Shown here piece by piece: positions 1-8,146 of a stretch of DNA of 29,872 nt (its first letter is position 1; the number at the start of each line of letters is the position of its first letter). Position numbers and translations under genes: made by a program. This DNA is from Treponema sp. UBA3662 (GTDB lineage Bacteria; Spirochaetota; Spirochaetia; Treponematales; Treponemataceae): positions 3,457 to 33,328 of the forward strand of contig DFJV01000002.1 in the NCBI GenBank assembly GCA_002373205.1. Direction: 5' to 3'. The notes under the pieces were generated by a model. It searched no databases and was not told the DNA's origin. It saw only the letters and a list, made by a program, of their open reading frames with translations.

Positions 1-185
1 AAAAAAGAATCAAGTGTTGAAACCAAAAGACTTTTTCCAAATCTCCGTGGGCGAGAGAGAAAATATACCTTGCCCGTTTCGATTAAATTGAATATCTGTT
101 CTGTTTTGTCAACATAGAGATAATTATTTGTACGAATCTCCTTGAAGCTCTGTATGCCAATCGGAAGGGAAGGTTTTGTTCTCAT
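1..185 (-). CDS. AAA-ATPase-like protein (PF09820 type), N-terminal fragment cut by window edge
   Basis: Reading the minus strand from the ATG at 185 gives 61 codons that run off the left edge without a stop. The peptide begins MRTKPSLPIGIQSF, then has NNYLYVDKT and FLSRPRRFGKSLL. This is the characteristic opening of the AAA-ATPase-like/DUF1703 family: LPIGIxxFxxIRxxxYxYVDKT followed by a P-loop of the form RPRRFGKSL. Family members are about 500-600 residues, usually with a C-terminal PD-(D/E)xK-like domain, and are common in Bacteroidetes and spirochaetes. Their cellular role is not established. No clear Shine-Dalgarno sequence precedes the ATG. Family recognition is strong; whether the gene is intact beyond the edge cannot be seen. 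Confidence 0.82.
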   Translation of the reverse strand, partial: MRTKPSLPIGIQSFKEIRTNNYLYVDKTEQIFNLIETGKVYFLSRPRRFGKSLLVSTLDSF

Positions 186-415
186 GTGAGAATTTTAACA
201 TATAAGAAGGGGATTGTCTATTATACAAAGTAGAAATTTTAGTTGTCAATATCATGCGCTGTCTCTATATACGGTTTTGCTTTTGTTTTGAAAACTCGTA
301 TAAGTAAACAATGAGTTATATAAATCGATATATTTAAGCTGATTAATTTGTTTGCCGTCTATTTATGAATTAAGAATTATAAAAAAGGATTATTTCAGCA
401 TCCTCGGTTTGTTGC

Positions 416-425
416 GGGGGGGGGG
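416..425. repeat. Homopolymeric G tract (10 G) in intergenic DNA
   Basis: Ten consecutive G residues lie in otherwise AT-rich DNA, in the 270-bp gap between the flippase stop (456) and the start of the AAA-ATPase-like fragment (185). On the minus strand it is a poly-C run about 230 bp upstream of that ATG. Tracts of this length are prone to slipped-strand length change, and poly-G tracts upstream of genes are known to vary in treponemes. No other gene or RNA is evident in 186-455. Confidence 0.6.
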
Positions 426-455
426 ATTCAAGTGATTCTGTTGAATTGCGAATTA

Positions 456-1940
456 TTATTTTCTTTTTAAATAATCTGTAGAATTGGATTGATTTCTAGG
501 TTTTAACCGTTTCATAAGTATTTGCATGATAAATAAAGCTGTCTTGTTTCTGAGCAAAAGCGTAACGGATGCGTAGGTGAAGCAGCCGATGACAACAGAA
601 AGCATAATTTGTATAATTATATTTTCTATTGTTCCACATGTAAAAAATAAGATTACATACATGGAAAAGCTACTAGCAAGAGCCTGTAATATTCCTATTA
701 AATTATCGAATGAACGTAAGAATTTGCTTGACGAGATAAAAAGTACAAGCGGAAGAAAAAACTCAACGATGGTGGTTGCAAGGGCTGCTCCAAATACTTC
801 TAATTTTGTGATCAAAATGGCATTTAGCGTGATGTTGCTTATAGCACTGATTATTTGCGCAATCAATGAAATTTTTTCTTTTCGTTGTGGTGTTATTATA
901 AGTTGATTTAGAAAAGAAGTTGAGCACATGCCGATAATACTGAGAGAAATCACCTTCATACTGGGAACAGCCGGTAAGTAAGCCTCGCCACTAAAAAGCA
1001 AGATGAGAGGTTTGCTTAGGAACATAAGACCCGTGGCGGCTGGTATACTGAAAAAATATGTGGCATTGCAGACTTTTGAAACGACAGCCTTGTATTCATC
1101 TATTTTGTTATGTTCAAGATAATAGGAAGTTCTTGGCATAAAAGAGCATATTGCAGAAGTTATCATTTCTTTGACGAGGCGACTTATTTTTATTGCAGCG
1201 GCATAAAAACCTACTGACGCATCAGTAAGCATAAACCCAAGCATAACGGAATCAAGAGCCGAATTTATCTTCCCTGCAATTGATATGCTGAAAAAAGTAA
1301 GTACTGGCTTTATGTGTCTTTTAAAATCCAGTCTTGTCTTTGTAAATAAATCGATAAATTTTCGGGAGTATATGAAATTAAAAATGTTTGATCCTACATT
1401 TGAAAATACTCCAATTCCTGCATATATTAGATAATCATCTTTTGTTTTGACGAGTGTAAAAAGAGCAACAAGGCTTATTAATTGAAAAACTGACTGACGT
1501 ACTGTGATGTAACCGTATTCTTCTTCTGCATTAAAAAGCCATTCAAGACCAATTGTCGTAAACAAAACTTTTGTTGAACAGATAAGAAGTAGAATGCGGT
1601 AAGAATTAAATTTAGGAACAAAAAAAATAATTACTAAAAGTGCTGCATATGAAATAAAAGTTGCTGTAAGGTTTATGGCAAGAATCTCTTGGCCAAACTT
1701 GCTTAGTTTTTCCCTATCATCACGAACACGGGCTGCCTCCCTTGCGGCATATAAATTAATGCCCAGAACAGCAAACATAATGAAGTATTCAATTATAGAA
1801 TTTGCAAAATTTACCTTGCCAATTCCGTCTGGAAGTAATACTCGTGATGCATAAGGAAACGAGATAATTGGAAATAAAATATTCAAGCCGGCTTTTATAA
1901 AGCTGATAATTGCATTTTTCTTTAACGATTTCTGTTTCAT
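456..1940 (-). CDS. Polysaccharide flippase, Wzx/MATE-like (MVF superfamily)
   Basis: This is a polytopic inner-membrane protein of about 494 residues that resembles Wzx/RfbX flippases, which move undecaprenol-linked sugar repeat units across the inner membrane. It opens with a basic segment (MKQKSLKKN), then ISFIKAGLNILFPIISFPY and SRVL-PDGIGKVNFANS, the usual N-terminal pattern of this family. About twelve hydrophobic helices follow, and the tail is basic and Ser/Asn-rich. I chose the ATG at 1940. A TTG at 1964 would add eight residues, and neither start has a good Shine-Dalgarno sequence. It is the last gene of a minus-strand series that also holds a GT8 glycosyltransferase. It is strongly AT-rich, like the rest of the island. 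The transported sugar cannot be deduced. Confidence 0.88.
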   Translation of the reverse strand: MKQKSLKKNAIISFIKAGLNILFPIISFPYASRVLLPDGIGKVNFANSIIEYFIMFAVLGINLYAAREAARVRDDREKLSKFGQEILAINLTATFISYAALLVIIFFVPKFNSYRILLLICSTKVLFTTIGLEWLFNAEEEYGYITVRQSVFQLISLVALFTLVKTKDDYLIYAGIGVFSNVGSNIFNFIYSRKFIDLFTKTRLDFKRHIKPVLTFFSISIAGKINSALDSVMLGFMLTDASVGFYAAAIKISRLVKEMITSAICSFMPRTSYYLEHNKIDEYKAVVSKVCNATYFFSIPAATGLMFLSKPLILLFSGEAYLPAVPSMKVISLSIIGMCSTSFLNQLIITPQRKEKISLIAQIISAISNITLNAILITKLEVFGAALATTIVEFFLPLVLFISSSKFLRSFDNLIGILQALASSFSMYVILFFTCGTIENIIIQIMLSVVIGCFTYASVTLLLRNKTALFIMQILMKRLKPRNQSNSTDYLKRK

Positions 1941-1983
1941 AGTTAATATACCAAATAATAACAAATTAATAGTTATAACCAGA

Positions 1984-2511
1984 TCAATCAGGAGTCCAAT
2001 AAAAAGATGGAATAACTATATCTCTGTTTTGCAATAAGTTATTATCTGAAACAGGCAAATAAAGAGAATTTTTTGTCTGTTGTTCAGGAGAGTGTCCTAC
2101 ATAATACTTTTTTCCATCAAAGCGTTCTATATCTATTTTATATGCATCTATGGAAACGACTTGTTGTTGTGTATTTTTTTGTGAAATAAATTGCTGAATA
2201 CTTATTTTCTGAGCACTTATTGAAAGAATTCTACTTTCATTTTTATCCGTTGCAATTGAAAAAACTATAGGCACTTTGTAATTTAAATTGTGATAAGTTG
2301 TGAAGATATTGTTGATAAACAGAAGTCTAATTGTATTGATTTGATTTAAAAGCATACCATTAGGAATTCCAAGACAAAATTGGATTGATTTTATAAAAGA
2401 ATTTTTTCCGCAATTGTTCTCATCTAAAATCAAATTGAATTGTAAAAAAAACGAAATAGCAAGTTCTTTTATTGAACGAAAATTTGATATGCTGACAGCT
2501 GATATATTCAT
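1984..2511 (-). pseudogene. Eroded N-terminus of an AAA/RecF-type ATPase
   Basis: This 175-codon ORF starts like RecF/OLD-type ABC-ATPases (MNISAVSISNFRSIKELAIS, then FNLILDENNCGKNSFIKSI). The P-loop at residues 30-38 is degraded. The expected form is GENNSGKSS; here the first Gly is Asp and the Ser/Thr after the Lys is Asn. No Q-loop, signature or Walker B is present, and the length is under half that of family members. The ORF has an excellent Shine-Dalgarno sequence (GAGGAG, 7 nt from ATG), so it may still be translated. It sits between a glycosyltransferase and a flippase, where it has no evident role. I read it as a remnant of an acquired gene; a short functional derivative is less likely. 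Confidence 0.65.
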
Positions 2512-2535
2512 AGACTCCTCTAAAGGCTATTTATT

Positions 2536-2559
2536 ATACTATACTAGTTTGTATAGTAT
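2536..2559. promoter_or_regulatory. Perfect 9-bp inverted repeat upstream of the eroded ATPase
   Basis: The arms ATACTATAC and GTATAGTAT are separated by six bases. The element ends 8 bp before the GT8 stop side (2567) and begins about 24 bp upstream of the ATPase-remnant ATG (2511). AT-rich palindromes of this kind are typical operators. It lacks the GC-rich stem and T run of an intrinsic terminator. Confidence 0.4.
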
Positions 2560-2566
2560 TTTGCAA

Positions 2567-3526
2567 TTATAAAATGAACCCTTCAGTGATCAGAATCGGT
2601 TTTCTAAAGTCCTTATACTGCTTTATGCCAAGTGTATTCAAAATCTTTTTTATTTGCCATTTTATTTGTTTAATGCCTTTCTGCTTATAGGCAAGTTTTA
2701 GCTTTTTACCAGTATAAGTCTTGAAAAACATTCTATACAGCTTTTTAAGAGGGTGATTACACTCAATATGCCAAGGTTTGTAAGCAGATGAAAAATGTAT
2801 AATGCAAGGTGATTTTCTTGCATTATCAATTTCACTGTAATATTTACTGTCGATACACATATCTTTTTTATCAAAATAAAAGCCCTGCATATAGTTATAT
2901 CGGAAATCTACCCATAATACAGTGCCATTTAAAACATGATTTAAAGCATCTTGATCATGCCAGAGACATGCATCTGGTTCTGTTGCGATGTAATTAAGGC
3001 ATTTTGTCATAACATTATTTTTTCGCCACCAGTCAAGATTAATAAGCATTACACCAGCGTTAAAATAGCCGTTTTCTTTTTTATAATTTAGGCGAGTGAA
3101 AATAGAGTTCTCGTCATTTCGTTCATCGTGAACAACCGCGCAAGAGTTGTTCGTTATGTTAGTATTATAAAAATTAGATAAAGAGTTTATACAAATAGTA
3201 TCTCCATCAATAAATAGTAATTTATTTTCAGTTATAGGAATTAGTTTTGGCAAATAAATCCGAAAATATGTTGCTATAGAAACATGATCTCCTTTGCGTA
3301 TAGGAAGGTCTGCAATATCTGCCTCATTAATTGTAATGATTTCTAATTGCACATAAATTTTGAAAGGTTCTATAAATGATTTTAGTAAGCTAATGCTGGC
3401 TGAAGAAAGTTTTTGAGTAATAATATAGAAATGAAAAGGTTCTTCCATATTTGATTGTAAAATAGAAGCAATTGCTGTACCGGTGGGGATTATGTAATTT
3501 TCATCAGTTATAAGGGCTATATTCAT
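2567..3526 (-). CDS. Glycosyltransferase family 8 (LgtC/GspA-like)
   Basis: A cytoplasmic retaining glycosyltransferase of about 319 residues, probably transferring galactose or glucose from a UDP-sugar onto a growing surface glycan. Visible family marks are the N-terminal MNIALITDENY strand, the metal-binding DxD motif (FIDGDT, residues 106-110), the YFNAGVMLINL segment near 155-165, the WHDQDALN helix, and a late HFSSAYKPWH motif whose His completes the metal site in LgtC. The start at 3526 is preceded by AAGGA. An upstream in-frame start at 3568 would add 14 residues and is less likely. It is divergent from the LicD operon across a ~240-bp AT-rich gap and probably shares a promoter region with it. 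Donor and acceptor are unknown. Confidence 0.9.
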   Translation of the reverse strand: MNIALITDENYIIPTGTAIASILQSNMEEPFHFYIITQKLSSASISLLKSFIEPFKIYVQLEIITINEADIADLPIRKGDHVSIATYFRIYLPKLIPITENKLLFIDGDTICINSLSNFYNTNITNNSCAVVHDERNDENSIFTRLNYKKENGYFNAGVMLINLDWWRKNNVMTKCLNYIATEPDACLWHDQDALNHVLNGTVLWVDFRYNYMQGFYFDKKDMCIDSKYYSEIDNARKSPCIIHFSSAYKPWHIECNHPLKKLYRMFFKTYTGKKLKLAYKQKGIKQIKWQIKKILNTLGIKQYKDFRKPILITEGFIL

Positions 3527-3765
3527 TTTTTTCCTTAGCAATATGTTGATTTCTTGGCAGAATGGCAAAACATGAACATTCTTTTTGTCATGATAATTAC
3601 CATAGTTTTATACAATTGTATTCATAGGTTTCAAACCAATTAAAAAGAGTTTGATGCAAACCCATTGATAAAAATACTAGTAGATTTTTTAGCAAATATC
3701 AATAGAATAATAGATAGTATGCAAAAAAGAGAAAAAATGATAATTTATAGGTGGTACGTCAAATA

Positions 3766-4584
3766 ATGAAGACTAAATTATCAATTACAGAAATAAAAAA
3801 TATAGAACTTTCAATTCTTATTGAATTTGATAAGTATTGTTTAAATAATGATTTAACATATTTTTTGTGCGGTGGAACTTTATTGGGGTGTATACGTCAT
3901 AAGGGTTTTATTCCATGGGATGATGACATAGATGTTTTTATGCCGCGTAGCGATTATGAAAAATTTTATGAACTTACATTAAACAATCCAATAAAAGAAA
4001 ATTTACTCACAAGTACATATCGAAAATGTAAAAATATTATTCCATATCCTTTTATGAAAATTATAGATACTACAACAGAAGTTATTGAGCAAGGGAAAAA
4101 TACTAAAAGAAATAATGGAATATGGATAGATATTCTTCCTTTAGATGTGTTGCCTAAAGATGACAGAACGAATGAAATTGTTTATTCCAGAATGCGAGTT
4201 TTAAGGAAAAAGCTTTTTTTCGCGTTAACAGATATTACATTGGATAATTCTAAAAATATATTTACATTTTTTTATAAAAAATTTAAACAGGTTATTGCAA
4301 AGAAAAATATATTTAGTATTTGTAAAAGAATGGATGTTAAAGCTCAAGCTTTTCGAAACCTTGATACAGGGTTTGTAGGATGCTTATTATGGGGCTTGTA
4401 TGGGAATGGTGAACGCTGTGATAAAAATGTTTTTAATATTGCTAAAGGAAGTTTTGAAGGCAAAGAATTTAATATCCCAAGTGGATGGGATGTATATTTG
4501 AAAGGAATATATGGTAATTATATGGAATTACCTCCAATAGAAAAAAGAACATCGCATTCAATAATAGCATATAAAATAGTATAA
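3766..4584 (+). CDS. LicD family phosphotransferase
   Basis: LicD proteins transfer phosphocholine or related phospho-alditol groups from a CDP-activated donor to surface glycans; they have a nucleotidyltransferase-like fold. The signature is clear: YFLCGGTLLG, then IRHKGFIPW, then the acidic WDDDIDVFMPR metal motif, all in the first 80 residues, and later GIWIDILPLDVLP. At about 272 residues the length is normal. I chose the ATG at 3766. A GTG at 3751 in the same frame overlaps the AGGTGG that probably serves as its ribosome-binding site. It leads an operon with an IspD/TarI-like cytidylyltransferase 21 bp downstream, which suggests that enzyme makes the CDP donor. Codon use is very AT-rich. 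The transferred group is not deducible from sequence alone. Confidence 0.9.
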   Translation: MKTKLSITEIKNIELSILIEFDKYCLNNDLTYFLCGGTLLGCIRHKGFIPWDDDIDVFMPRSDYEKFYELTLNNPIKENLLTSTYRKCKNIIPYPFMKIIDTTTEVIEQGKNTKRNNGIWIDILPLDVLPKDDRTNEIVYSRMRVLRKKLFFALTDITLDNSKNIFTFFYKKFKQVIAKKNIFSICKRMDVKAQAFRNLDTGFVGCLLWGLYGNGERCDKNVFNIAKGSFEGKEFNIPSGWDVYLKGIYGNYMELPPIEKRTSHSIIAYKIV

Positions 4585-4605
4585 TATTATTTTGGGAGTT
4601 CTTAT

Positions 4606-5319
4606 ATGGTAAACATAGCATTGATTATAGCAGGTGGTGTTGGAAATAGGATGGGACAGGATATTCCTAAGCAATTTCTAACAGTAAATGAAAAACCTGT
4701 TATTATATATACATTGGAAGCATTTCAAAAACATCCAGAAATTGATGTTATAGGTGTGGTTTGTTTACAAGGTTGGGAAACGGTTCTCCAATCTTATGCG
4801 AATCAGTTTAATATTACAAAACTAAAGCATATTGTTCCGGGTGGAGATTGTGGGCAAGCATCTATCAGGAATGGAGTTTATGAACTGGAGAAGCATTATT
4901 CCAGAAGTGATATTGTATTGATTCATGATGCAATTCGTCCGATGGTTTCAGAGGCTATTATTTCTGATTGCATAGCAAAGACAAAAGAATTTGGTAATGC
5001 AATTACCTGTATTCCATGTGCAGAGGCAATGCTGCAGACGGAAGATTCTCGGGTTTCTTGTGGCTCATATCCGCGAGACAGATTAAAGAGGACTCAAACT
5101 CCACAAGGTTTTATGATTGGAGATATTTGTGATTTGCACAGAGAGGCACTTAAGGTTGGTATAACAAATAGTGTGGCATCTTGTACTCTAATGATAGAAA
5201 TGGGAAAGCAAGTACATTTTTCAAATGGGTCTGAAAAAAACATTAAGCTTACAACTGTTGATGATATTGATATTTTTAAGGCTTTGCTGGCTTCAAAAAG
5301 AGCAGAATGGTTAAAGTAA
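4606..5319 (+). CDS. IspD/TarI-like cytidylyltransferase (CDP-alditol type)
   Basis: A 237-residue enzyme of the IspD family, which couples CTP to a polyol phosphate with release of pyrophosphate. Motifs are LIIAGGVGNRMG and PKQFL (residues 10-25), HDAIRPMVS near 100-108, TQTPQGF near 165, and DDIDIFKALL near the end. The family contains IspD of the MEP isoprenoid pathway and TarI/Bcs1, which makes CDP-ribitol. Position between LicD and an epimerase argues for the CDP-alditol role in surface-glycan synthesis rather than isoprenoid synthesis. GGGAG lies 8 nt before the ATG. Its stop overlaps the next start as TAATG. The exact substrate remains open: ribitol, glycerol or another polyol phosphate. 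Confidence 0.85.
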   Translation: MVNIALIIAGGVGNRMGQDIPKQFLTVNEKPVIIYTLEAFQKHPEIDVIGVVCLQGWETVLQSYANQFNITKLKHIVPGGDCGQASIRNGVYELEKHYSRSDIVLIHDAIRPMVSEAIISDCIAKTKEFGNAITCIPCAEAMLQTEDSRVSCGSYPRDRLKRTQTPQGFMIGDICDLHREALKVGITNSVASCTLMIEMGKQVHFSNGSEKNIKLTTVDDIDIFKALLASKRAEWLK

Positions 5320-6374
5320 TGAATAAGATTTTAGATAGTGATTTATATAATGTAGATATTCAGAAAACAGCCTTGGCTTTAGAATGGATAGCTTTTCCAA
5401 AATCTAGCACTTTCTTTATTACAGGAAGTACGGGACTGATTTGTTCCACTGTAGTTGATGTATTGTTTTATTTGAATAAAACTTATAATCTTGGATGGAA
5501 GGTTATTGCAGGTGCAAGGGATTTAGAAAAAGCCCATAATCGTTTTTATAAATACATAGGTGATAATAGTTTTTCTATTTTGAAATATGACGCTTTATTG
5601 CCATTTACCTTTGCAGAAAAGATTGATTATATAATTCATGGTGCAGGGAATTCATATCCTGCTGTATTTTGTTCTAATCCTGTTGATACAATTATTTCTG
5701 GTATATTAGGGCTTAAGCAAATTTTGGAATATGGAGTGGAAAATCATTCTCGAATTCTTTATATCTCTTCTAGTGAAGTGTATGGGCAGTTGACAAGTGG
5801 TAATCCAATAAAAGAGAATGAATATGGTTGCTTAGATATATTAAATCCTCGAGCTGCCTATCCTATAGGAAAAATAGCTTGTGAAAATTTGTGTGCTAGT
5901 TTTATTAAGCAATATTCTTCTGATTGTATTTTAGTTCGTCCAGGACATGTTTATGGTCCAACGGCAAGTATAAAAGATAATAGAGTTTCTTCAGAATTTA
6001 TGTACTTGTCAGCGCAAGGTAAAAACATTGTTTTAAAAAGCAAAGGTGAACAGATTAGATCTTATTGTTATTGTCTGGATTGTGCAAGTGCTATTATTGC
6101 AGTACTTTTTGCTGGTCAAACAGGCGAAGCTTATAATATTTCTAATTCAAAATCAATTTGTTCTATTGCTGAAATGGCTAAATACATGGCTTTAGCTGGT
6201 AATGTAAATTGTATATATGAACTACCAAATGAAAAAGAAAAAACAACTTTTAACCCCATGGCTAATTCCGCTCTTAATAGTGAAAAGTTAGAGACCTTGG
6301 GGTGGAAAGCTGTTTTTGAAAAAGAAGAGGGGTTTGAGCATTCTGTTAGAATATGCAAAGAAATACTTGGTTAG
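5319..6374 (+). CDS. NAD-dependent epimerase/dehydratase (extended SDR)
   Basis: An extended short-chain dehydrogenase of about 351 residues. The Rossmann glycine motif is FFITGSTGLI near residue 35. The catalytic Ser lies in YISSSEVYG, the Tyr and Lys in YPIGKIACENL, and LVRPGHVYGP follows, as in UDP-sugar epimerases, decarboxylases and 4,6-dehydratases. I chose the ATG at 5319, which overlaps the upstream stop (TAATG) and implies translational coupling. An ATG at 5307 would add four residues and has a weak AAGAG before it. It probably modifies a nucleotide-activated sugar or the CDP-alditol made by its neighbour. Its stop codon interlocks with the stop of the convergent Wzi-like gene. Confidence 0.85.
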   Translation: MNKILDSDLYNVDIQKTALALEWIAFPKSSTFFITGSTGLICSTVVDVLFYLNKTYNLGWKVIAGARDLEKAHNRFYKYIGDNSFSILKYDALLPFTFAEKIDYIIHGAGNSYPAVFCSNPVDTIISGILGLKQILEYGVENHSRILYISSSEVYGQLTSGNPIKENEYGCLDILNPRAAYPIGKIACENLCASFIKQYSSDCILVRPGHVYGPTASIKDNRVSSEFMYLSAQGKNIVLKSKGEQIRSYCYCLDCASAIIAVLFAGQTGEAYNISNSKSICSIAEMAKYMALAGNVNCIYELPNEKEKTTFNPMANSALNSEKLETLGWKAVFEKEEGFEHSVRICKEILG

Positions 6375-8041
6375 AAAATATATTTTGCAGTTAAAGCAAA
6401 AGAGAATCCTGAAGTAATTATTGAATCATATTCTGCATGCTCTAAAAATAATCGTGTGATTTTTGCATTGATAAAAAAATCATCTCCTAGATATTGTGTT
6501 GCGCTTATTCCGTAACTCCTATAAGTTTTAAATTTCGCCCAATAAGTATAATAAAGGTCTGTTCCATAAGCATCTGATGTTCCTATAGATTTATTATAGA
6601 TGTAATTATTATCGGGACTATGGCGATGATAAAAAAGCATTATATTTCCATATGGATGGTAGACCTTGTATCCAAGAAACTGACTGTTTCCAAAACTTCC
6701 TGTTCCTGCGCCTAAAATTTGACCTTGATTTGTGTAGCCTTGTTTTATTTGGCTATGACTGTAATATCCTGTGTACGTCCACTGGAGTTGAAAATCCTGA
6801 GACATCTCAAAATTATTCCATTCAGTTATGATTTCACCTTTAAGCCAATCAACTGGAAATGGAGTAATTTGTTTTAGTCCGACTGAATAAATTGCAGTAT
6901 GAAATGGATTGGACAGTTTTTCTACGGAGAAATCATCAATTCCTAATTCTCCCCATGCTTCAAATCCTATTTTTGGAAATGCCCAATCTATAAATAGTGA
7001 AACCTTCTGATCTTCATCTTCTCCGGTACCTGTTTGGCTACCATTTGACTCAGAAAGTGTAAAAAGCCGTCCAATATATTTTAAATTATGCTTTGAAAAA
7101 TTGGTTAAGAAGATTCTGTTAAAGCCAAGAGTGAGGTTTGGTATAAATGATGGTGAAAAAGATGCACTCATAGCAGTTAATAGTCGAGAGTTATTGTCTG
7201 GATTACTGTCAAAATACTCAGATTCTGTCAAACGACCGAGCCAGATTCTACCTTCAATATCTCCAATATTCCAACCAAAATATGGCATATATATAGGAGT
7301 CTTTCGAAGACCTGCATCTACCTTTGGATATGATGTTGCATTATTGCTACCGAGCATCGGATTTAGCCAAGCAGGACCGAGCCAGGGATTCTGAAATCCT
7401 GCTCCGAATGTAAGGTTGTGCCATGTGTAGCGGACTTCTGAATCTCCCCAATCATAAGTCCAAAAAGATTTGTCACCAAAACGCTGGGGCGCATCTATCC
7501 CAGACTGAAAGTAGCCATAGGGACTTTCTGTAACAGATGGCATTATATCAAACTCCCTGTTCTGCGAAAAGCTTAGCTGGGGCTTGAAGGTTGCTTCCAG
7601 GCCGTAGGCTTCGAGGCGGGCACCGGCGGTAAAGCTTGTGTTGTAGCCTTTGCCCTGCCAGAGGGCGCCGTCGTTCTGGCCGTAGGGGGCGGCGGTGTTG
7701 TAGCTGTTGAACCATTCGGGGCCGTAGATTTTTACTTTTACGCTCTGGTCTATGCCGCGGGTAAAGAAGTTGTCGGTTTTTTGGGCTGGCTCGTATACTG
7801 TCCATTTTGAGCCGAGACTGTTGTTTTTCCAGACGTTTTCGTCTGCGGTTTTTGCTTCTTCGGTCAGCGTCCATTCGCTGTCGCTTAGCGTTCTGTAGCC
7901 TAGGGTGGGGCGTTCGGCAAGGCCTTGCAGGCTTAGAAAGTCATAGTATTCTTCTTCCGTGCTTTTTAGGGCTTCCTGTGAAAAAATTGGAAGAGAGACG
8001 GCATATGTTGCAAGTAAAGAGCAAATCAGTCTATGTTTCAT
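6371..8041 (-). CDS. Wzi-like capsule assembly outer-membrane protein
   Basis: A 556-residue exported protein with a Sec signal peptide (MKHRLICSLL... cleaved near residue 22 after IFSQ). A long series of alternating aromatic beta strands ends in a terminal Phe, as in outer-membrane barrels. Features such as GFQNPWLGPAWLNPML and the periodic Trp/Tyr pattern match the capsule-assembly Wzi family (PF14052), which anchors or organises surface polysaccharide. No Shine-Dalgarno sequence is visible before the ATG at 8041; a TAAAAT box lies 7 nt upstream, so initiation may be unusual. The 5' quarter (plus-strand 7.56-8.04 kb) is GC-rich and the remainder AT-rich, which points to a recombination junction inside the gene. 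The barrel assignment is firm; the Wzi role is a family-level call. Confidence 0.78.
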   Translation of the reverse strand: MKHRLICSLLATYAVSLPIFSQEALKSTEEEYYDFLSLQGLAERPTLGYRTLSDSEWTLTEEAKTADENVWKNNSLGSKWTVYEPAQKTDNFFTRGIDQSVKVKIYGPEWFNSYNTAAPYGQNDGALWQGKGYNTSFTAGARLEAYGLEATFKPQLSFSQNREFDIMPSVTESPYGYFQSGIDAPQRFGDKSFWTYDWGDSEVRYTWHNLTFGAGFQNPWLGPAWLNPMLGSNNATSYPKVDAGLRKTPIYMPYFGWNIGDIEGRIWLGRLTESEYFDSNPDNNSRLLTAMSASFSPSFIPNLTLGFNRIFLTNFSKHNLKYIGRLFTLSESNGSQTGTGEDEDQKVSLFIDWAFPKIGFEAWGELGIDDFSVEKLSNPFHTAIYSVGLKQITPFPVDWLKGEIITEWNNFEMSQDFQLQWTYTGYYSHSQIKQGYTNQGQILGAGTGSFGNSQFLGYKVYHPYGNIMLFYHRHSPDNNYIYNKSIGTSDAYGTDLYYTYWAKFKTYRSYGISATQYLGDDFFINAKITRLFLEHAEYDSIITSGFSFALTAKYIF

Positions 8042-8146
8042 AGGGGTGATTTTAGCATAAATTGAGATTTTAGTACATATAGGGGCTTTGTTATGGTTTT
8101 AGGCTTTGATGCCAGTTCACGAAGCATATTTCTGTATGTCTAAATT

